Positions 61,839 to 64,000 of a stretch of DNA of 64,000 bases are shown piece by piece; position 1 is the stretch's first letter, and the number at the start of each line of letters is the position of its first letter. A model generated the notes under the pieces. The model was not told the DNA's origin and made no database searches. It was given only the letters and a program-made list of their open reading frames with translations. The position numbers were made by a program, and so were the translations under genes. This DNA comes from Bartonella sp. JB63 (GTDB lineage: Bacteria > Pseudomonadota > Alphaproteobacteria > Rhizobiales > Rhizobiaceae): the NCBI RefSeq assembly GCF_002022665.1, contig NZ_CP019788.1, positions 1,199,501 through 1,263,500 on the forward strand, in the 5' to 3' direction.

Positions 61839-64000
61839 TTAAAATGGTTCTTCTGTAGCAGGCACTAAAATTTCCCGTTTTCCTGCATGATTGGCTGGGC
61901 TAATAATCCCTTCTTCTTCCATCCGTTCAATCAATGAAGCAGCACGATTATAACCAATACCTAAACGGCGTTGAATATAAGAAGTTGAAGCTTTACGATC
62001 ACGCAGCACCACCATCACAGCCTGCCTATAAGGCTCATCTTCTAAGGAAGAAGAAACAGATGAAACATCACTTTCACGATCTGCAACTTCTTGTGTAATA
62101 GTCTCCAAATAATTAGGCTGTGCTTGCGCTTTCAGATGCGCAACAACCTGTTCAACTTCATCATCTGCCACAAAAGGCCCATGAATACGTTGAATACGTC
62201 CTCCTCCCATCATAAATAGCATATCCCCTTGCCCTAATAATTGTTCAGCTCCCTGTTCACCAAGAATTGTTCGGCTATCAATCTTTGAACTCACAGAAAA
62301 AGAAATACGTGTCGGGAAATTAGCTTTAATTGTTCCCGTAATCACATCGACTGAAGGACGTTGTGTTGCCATAATGACGTGGATACCAGCAGCACGCGCC
62401 ATTTGAGCTAAACGTTGCACCGCTCCTTCAATATCTTTACCAGCAACCATCATAAGATCTGCCATTTCATCAATAATAACAACGATATAAGGCAGAGGAT
62501 TTAAATCGAGGATTTCTGTTTCATATAATGGTTCACCAGTTTTGTGATCAAATCCAACCTGAACTGTCCGTGTTAATATTTCACCTTGTTTTTGTGCTTC
62601 TTTTAAACGAGTATTAAATCCATCAATATTACGAACATTAACTTTTGACATTTTGCTGTAGCGCTCTTCCATTTCACGCACAGCCCACTTAAGAGCAATT
62701 ACCGCTTTTTTAGGATCTGTCACTACGGGTGTCAATAAATGAGGAATACCATCATAAATCGAAAGTTCGAGCATTTTAGGATCAACCATAATTAAACGAC
62801 ATTGTTCGGGTGTTAAACGATAAAGAAGCGATAAAATCATTGTATTAATAGCAACAGACTTACCCGATCCCGTCGTACCTGCCACTAAAAGATGAGGCAT
62901 TTTTGTTAAATCTGCAACGACTGTTTCACCCCCTATTGTTTTACCCAATGCAAGCCCTAATTTTGCCTCGGTATCAAAAAATTCCCGTGCTTGTAAAATT
63001 TCCCGCAAATAGACTATCTGCCGAGATGCATTAGGCAACTCTATTCCAATAACATTACGCCCTGGAACTACAGCAACGCGTGCCGAAATAGAACGCATGG
63101 AGCGAGCAATATCATCTGCTAACCCAATAACACGCGAAGATTTAATGCCAGCAGCTGGCTCAAATTCGTACAAAGTTACAACTGGACCAGGACGTGCATC
63201 AATAATCTCTCCCTTAACTCCAAAATCTAATAAAACACTTTTAAGTTCCTGAGAATTGGCCTTTAAAATGGCAGGGGAAAGCCGCATATCTTTCGTTGCC
63301 GATGGAGGAACAGTGAGATAATCCAATAGAGGGAGGTTAAAATGATATTTTGAACGTACTTTTGAAGACTTTAAAACACTGCTATTAGAAGTAGAAACAG
63401 CTTTATTTTGGAAATCCTGAAATGGTTTTTTTTCATCAAAAAAAACTGGCTCAACTCGATCAAATGAATTGTCCGTTTTTTCAAATAAACTCGTAAACGA
63501 AAAAAAACGCCCAATACGGGCTTGTAAAAAATAAATAAAATGCAAAACTGCTCCAAAAACTGCAGAGAAAAAACTACCATGGACTTCATTATTAGAATAA
63601 TTTTCACTTTCCAATATCTTAAAAACTGGATCCACATGAACTGGTTCGCTTTCGCTTATATCGACCTGATGTCTCCATACTACATTGCCAGCAAAAATGG
63701 CTATTACAAAACTGACAAACACTAAAAAAATACCCCACAACACGCTCTCCACAGGTGAAGAAAAAGAGAATAAAAATAAAGAAAAAACATTTAAAATCTT
63801 ATCTCCCCAAACGCCCCCAAGACCAATTGGCAATGGCCAGTTTGTAAAAGACGCAACAGGAGTCATTAAAGCAAATGCAGCGGTAAACCAAATCGTTGAA
63901 ACCAACCACAAAAAAAGACGAAAAATAAAATTATGGATACCTTTTTGTGCAAGTAACAAAAGTGACCAAAATAATGGAGGCAACAAAATACCAAGACTTG
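61839..64000 (-). CDS. ftsK: DNA translocase FtsK (5' end outside the window)
   Basis: Septal DNA pump that clears chromosomes from the division plane. In the window it has two or three membrane helices near the N-terminus, a linker, the alpha and beta RecA-like motor (Walker A in [20 protein letters not shown], Walker B in [14 protein letters not shown], then [20 protein letters not shown]) and the gamma winged helix ([20 protein letters not shown]). A TTG at 63986 can start the frame, but the frame stays open to the window edge. Membrane helices are also fewer than usual, so the true start lies beyond 64000. Confidence 0.93.
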   Translation of the reverse strand, partial: SLGILLPPLFWSLLLLAQKGIHNFIFRLFLWLVSTIWFTAAFALMTPVASFTNWPLPIGLGGVWGDKILNVFSLFLFSFSSPVESVLWGIFLVFVSFVIAIFAGNVVWRHQVDISESEPVHVDPVFKILESENYSNNEVHGSFFSAVFGAVLHFIYFLQARIGRFFSFTSLFEKTDNSFDRVEPVFFDEKKPFQDFQNKAVSTSNSSVLKSSKVRSKYHFNLPLLDYLTVPPSATKDMRLSPAILKANSQELKSVLLDFGVKGEIIDARPGPVVTLYEFEPAAGIKSSRVIGLADDIARSMRSISARVAVVPGRNVIGIELPNASRQIVYLREILQAREFFDTEAKLGLALGKTIGGETVVADLTKMPHLLVAGTTGSGKSVAINTMILSLLYRLTPEQCRLIMVDPKMLELSIYDGIPHLLTPVVTDPKKAVIALKWAVREMEERYSKMSKVNVRNIDGFNTRLKEAQKQGEILTRTVQVGFDHKTGEPLYETEILDLNPLPYIVVIIDEMADLMMVAGKDIEGAVQRLAQMARAAGIHVIMATQRPSVDVITGTIKANFPTRISFSVSSKIDSRTILGEQGAEQLLGQGDMLFMMGGGRIQRIHGPFVADDEVEQVVAHLKAQAQPNYLETITQEVADRESDVSSVSSSLEDEPYRQAVMVVLRDRKASTSYIQRRLGIGYNRAASLIERMEEEGIISPANHAGKREILVPATEEPF

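Overview
The window is chromosomal DNA of an alphaproteobacterium of the order Rhizobiales, and everything fits Bartonella. It is AT-rich, carries Rhizobiales-specific families (a GapR/DUF2312 protein, DUF1465/RcdA, DUF1036, DUF4164 next to zapA, an RpoH2-type sigma factor, an AtpD with a Lys/Ala/Ser-rich N-terminal extension) and shows the reductive decay typical of a host-restricted pathogen, with many pseudogenes among intact housekeeping genes.

Layout. 1-2.7 kb: a ThiE-like protein, an OpgC-type membrane acyltransferase and an RcdA-like protein. 2.8-9.4 kb: ruvC-ruvA-ruvB followed by ybgC-tolQ-tolR-tolA-tolB. Here ybgC and tolA are broken by single-base lesions in homopolymer runs, and pal, normally next, is missing or eroded. 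9.4-14.1 kb: an AT-rich accessory island with an apparently intact two-gene AB5-type toxin locus. Its A subunit is of the cholera/heat-labile enterotoxin ADP-ribosyltransferase type (Arg, STT, E-L-E and the A1-A2 cysteine pair are all present), and its B subunit is a very small ArtB/PltB/SubB-like protein. Around it lie another small secreted protein and remnants of a Phd-like antitoxin, a serine recombinase and a TrbJ conjugation protein. I read the island as the wreck of a conjugative element that delivered the toxin.

14.1-19.7 kb (minus strand): tkt-gap-pgk-fba. 20-27.4 kb: DUF4164, zapA, DUF1036, gapR, an Uup-type ABC-F protein, a glycine-zipper lipoprotein, thiamine pyrophosphokinase, an M48 metalloprotease and rpoH2. 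27.9-34.5 kb: the C-terminal half of a helicase-family protein, fdxA, carD, rpmF, a dead mtgA, ispA and ispG. 34.7-43 kb: a nonsense-interrupted DUF883-like gene, then the minus-strand F1-ATPase operon atpHAGDC, translationally coupled to an EmrB/EmrA-like efflux pair. 43-51.3 kb: an unknown exported protein, priA, a transaldolase, lptE, leuS and yggS. 51.4-53 kb: a full-scale acetyl-CoA synthetase pseudogene whose 3' end mimics a small ORF. 53-64 kb: ftsE-ftsX-ydcF, a macB-macA-outer-membrane-factor efflux set, xthA, lolA and ftsK, which runs off the window edge.

How it works together: most of the window is core information processing, cell division (zapA, ftsEX, ftsK, tol), envelope biogenesis (lptE, lolA, opgC), central carbon metabolism and ATP synthesis. 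The exceptional part is the toxin island between tolB and fba. No tRNA, rRNA or CRISPR array was seen. All assignments come from reading motifs; no database search was possible.
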